Shown piece after piece: positions 7,556 to 9,400 of a stretch of DNA of 9,400 nt. The notes under the pieces were generated by a model that saw only the letters and a program-made list of their open reading frames with translations, ran no database searches and was not told where the DNA came from. The first letter of the stretch is position 1; every line of letters starts with the position of its first letter. Location: the NCBI GenBank assembly GCA_955651875.1, contig CATPAP010000163.1, positions 1 through 9,400 on the forward strand, read 5' to 3'. Position numbers and translations under genes: made by a program. This DNA is from Candidatus Dormiibacterota bacterium. Lineage in GTDB: Bacteria > Chloroflexota > Dormibacteria > Aeolococcales > Aeolococcaceae.

Positions 7556-8728
7556 GTGACCACAGGCTTCACCGCCGCCGCACCCCGCCGCCGCGTGGTG
7601 CTGCTCGGCGCCACCGGCTCGATCGGCCGCCAGTGCTGCGACGTCATCGCCAGGTTCCCCGACCGGTTCGAGCTCGTCGGCGCGGTGGCGGGCAGCGACG
7701 CCGGCGCGCTCGCCGAGGTCGTCAATCGCTTCGGTGTGCGCCGCGCTGCGGTGGTCTCGCCGCGCCCCGGCCAGCGCCGTCCCGACGGCATCGGCGCCGG
7801 CATCGAGGCTGCCTGCGAGGTGGCAGCCATGGAGTCCGACGTGGTGTGCGTCGCCATCCCGGGAGCCGCCGCGCTCAGGCCCACGCTCGCCGCCATCGAG
7901 GCGGGACGGACCATCGCAACGGCGACCAAGGAGGTCCTCGTGATGGCTGGTGAGCTCGTCAAGCGACGGGCGGCGGCTGTCGGAGCGGGCATCCTGCCCG
8001 TGGACAGCGAGCACAGCGCCCTCTGGCAGTGCCTTCGCGGTGAGCGCGCCGAGTCCGTGGCACGCATCGTGCTCACCGCCAGCGGTGGCCCGTTCCGCGA
8101 GCGCGACCCGGCAACATTCGCGACCATCACCCTCGAGGAGGCGCTCCGCCACCCCACCTGGAACATGGGACCGAAGGTCACCATCGACTCCGCCACGATG
8201 ATGAACAAGGGGTTGGAGATCATCGAGGCGCACTTCCTCTTCGACGTTCCCTACGCGAGCATCGGCGTCGTCATCCATCCGCGCAGCATCGTGCACTCGT
8301 TCGTCGAGTTCATCGACGGCGCCACCATCGCGCAGCTGGGGATTCCCGACATGCGCGTGCCGATCGCGCTCGCCATCGCCGACGGTGAACGGCTTCCTGG
8401 CATCGCCGCCCCGGTGCAGCTGACCGCGAGCTCGCCGCTCGAGTTCTTCGAGGTGGACCCCGCGCGTTTTCCCGCCGTCGGGCTGGCCCGCGCGGCGGGG
8501 GAGACCGGGGGCATCGCCCCGGCAGTGCTCAACGCGGCCAACGAGGTCGCGGTCGCGGCGTTCCTCGACCGCCGCCTCGGCTACGACGCGATCGTGCCAC
8601 TCGTGGCTGAAACCCTGGCAGCAGCGGCCTTGGTGCGGCAGCCCTCGCTGAACGACATTCTCGACGCCGACGCGTTCGCACGGCAGTTCGCCGCCCGCCA
8701 TCTTGAACCCGGGGTCATGCAGGCATGA
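7556..8728 (+). CDS. dxr: 1-deoxy-D-xylulose 5-phosphate reductoisomerase
   Basis: DXR (IspC) converts DXP to MEP using NADPH and a divalent metal, the committed step of the MEP isoprenoid pathway and the target of fosmidomycin. GTG 7556 gives 390 aa. The NADPH-binding loop GATGSIG is at residues 18-24. Metal ligands Asp150 and Glu152 lie in DSEHSALWQCL, and the third, Glu221, in MNKGLEIIEA. Substrate residues are Ser176 (TASGGPFR), His199, Trp202 and Met204 (HPTWNMG), and Asn217-Lys218. All key residues are intact. The segment between metal ligands and TASGG is about 10 residues shorter than in E. coli. The TGA at 8726-8728 overlaps the next start as ATGA. Its product feeds prenyl diphosphates to UppS encoded two genes upstream. 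Confidence 0.96.
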   Translation: MTTGFTAAAPRRRVVLLGATGSIGRQCCDVIARFPDRFELVGAVAGSDAGALAEVVNRFGVRRAAVVSPRPGQRRPDGIGAGIEAACEVAAMESDVVCVAIPGAAALRPTLAAIEAGRTIATATKEVLVMAGELVKRRAAAVGAGILPVDSEHSALWQCLRGERAESVARIVLTASGGPFRERDPATFATITLEEALRHPTWNMGPKVTIDSATMMNKGLEIIEAHFLFDVPYASIGVVIHPRSIVHSFVEFIDGATIAQLGIPDMRVPIALAIADGERLPGIAAPVQLTASSPLEFFEVDPARFPAVGLARAAGETGGIAPAVLNAANEVAVAAFLDRRLGYDAIVPLVAETLAAAALVRQPSLNDILDADAFARQFAARHLEPGVMQA

Positions 8729-9400
8729 TCCTCACCGTCCTGGAGATCGTCGGGGGGATCATCCTGGTGCTGCTCAGTGTGGTGCTGGTGCACGAGGGTG
8801 GTCACTTCGCGATGGCCAAGCTCTTCGGCGTCCGCGTCGACGAGTTCTCGGTGGGCTTCGGGCCCCGCCTCGCCAAGAGGCAGAAGGGCGAGACCACATA
8901 CTCGCTTCGCGCGATCCCCGCAGGAGGCTACGTCAAGATGGCCGGGATGCTCGGCCTTGCGGGCGAGGCCGATGCCGGTCCGCGCAACTTCTACCGCGCG
9001 TCGATCCCCAAACGGCTGGTCATCATTCTCGCCGGCGTCGTCGTCAACTTCATCTTCGGCGGCCTTCTCTTCACCGTGTACAACGCAACGCCGACCGGCG
9101 GCCATGTGCTCGCCGGCGAGGCGGCGCAGCAGGCGGGGCTGCGCGACGGGGACGTCATCCTCGCCGTCGACGGCCGCTCAATTCGCCATGACACCGCGAC
9201 CGACGTGTCGAGCGATCTCCACGCCGCCACCGCCGCCTCGGGGGGTACGCCGATGGTGGTGACGTACAGCACCGGCGGGAAGGTTCAGACGACAACCATC
9301 AGGCCCTCACTCATCGTCGTCAACGGCAATGCGAGCACCGTGCCGGTTGCGGCGCCCGCCCAGCCCCTTCCCATCGGTGAATTCGTGGTCACCGCGGTCA
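8725..9400 (+). CDS. rseP: Site-2 zinc metalloprotease, RseP/Rip1 family (3' partial)
   Basis: This is an intramembrane metalloprotease of the M50 family, which cleaves membrane-bound anti-sigma factors or other single-pass proteins. ATG 8725 overlaps the dxr stop. The frame is open to the right edge (225 codons seen) and the C-terminal half is missing. The first membrane helix holds the zinc motif HEGGH (residues 23-27), a valid HExxH variant of the commoner HELGH. Then come VDEFSVGFGPRL, SLRAIPAGGYVKMAGM and FYRASIPKRLVIILAGVVVNF, the usual second membrane segment. A PDZ domain begins near residue 120, including AAQQAGLRDGDVILAVDG. The second catalytic motif (NxxPxxxLDG) lies beyond the window. 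Position after dxr is typical for rseP. The natural substrate cannot be inferred here. Confidence 0.93.
   Translation, partial: MILTVLEIVGGIILVLLSVVLVHEGGHFAMAKLFGVRVDEFSVGFGPRLAKRQKGETTYSLRAIPAGGYVKMAGMLGLAGEADAGPRNFYRASIPKRLVIILAGVVVNFIFGGLLFTVYNATPTGGHVLAGEAAQQAGLRDGDVILAVDGRSIRHDTATDVSSDLHAATAASGGTPMVVTYSTGGKVQTTTIRPSLIVVNGNASTVPVAAPAQPLPIGEFVVTAV

Noticed and set aside
7549..7560. Four-codon mini-ORF (ATG GGC GAG TGA) overlapping the dxr start
   Set aside because: It is too short to distinguish from chance, and no regulatory structure accompanies it.
6505..8223. Long - strand open frame (572 codons) opposite uppS, cdsA and dxr
   Set aside because: It spans three well-supported + strand genes and its product is low-complexity Arg/Pro/Ala/Ser, typical of antisense frames at high GC.
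8725..9400. Right edge as a truncated or broken rseP
   Set aside because: The frame is intact to the window edge. The missing C-terminal half is a window limit, and HEGGH is a permitted HExxH variant, not a lost active site.

Overview
The window is a GC-rich bacterial housekeeping segment with every supported gene on the + strand. In order it holds the 3' end of topA (zinc-ribbon tail), hslV, hslU, a 260-bp repeat-bearing gap, rpsB, tsf, pyrH, frr, uppS, cdsA, dxr, and the 5' part of an rseP-type site-2 protease gene that runs off the right edge. The order rpsB-tsf-pyrH-frr-uppS-cdsA-dxr-rseP is a widely conserved bacterial cluster. The topA-hslV-hslU arrangement beside it recalls the topA-xerC-hslVU loci of Gram-positive lineages, but here topA abuts hslV directly. 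High GC, many GTG starts, a short-form EF-Ts and the presence of HslUV suggest a high-GC terrabacterial lineage such as Chloroflexota or Dormibacterota. That placement is a guess from style and order, not a sequence match.

Region 1-2633 looks like a tightly packed transcription unit. topA, hslV and hslU are joined by two GTGA overlaps. The topA tail contains an in-frame TGA (140-142) exactly where the third zinc-binding Cys of a ribbon repeat belongs. The frame then stays open and keeps encoding well-formed zinc ribbons up to the TGA at 521-523. HslV (peptidase) and HslU (ATPase/unfoldase) form one ATP-dependent protease.

Region 2634-2893 is the only sizeable gap. It carries two perfect 27-bp direct repeats, each starting with TAA and each containing a 7-bp hairpin. 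A perfect 10-bp inverted repeat and a possible 20-codon reading frame lie between them. Downstream are a weak extended -10 promoter candidate and a leader hairpin ahead of rpsB.

Region 2894-9400 is the translation and envelope cluster. It encodes ribosomal protein S2, EF-Ts, UMP kinase and ribosome recycling factor (protein synthesis and pyrimidine supply). These are followed by undecaprenyl diphosphate synthase, CDP-diglyceride synthase and DXP reductoisomerase (isoprenoid carrier and phospholipid precursors) and by a membrane site-2 protease. Genes are joined by TGATG or ATGA overlaps or short spacers. No gene-free stretch exceeds 300 bases. I saw no mobile-element gene, tRNA, rRNA, CRISPR array or unfamiliar gene system. 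The points most worth checking are the topA UGA and the repeat-bearing gap before rpsB.
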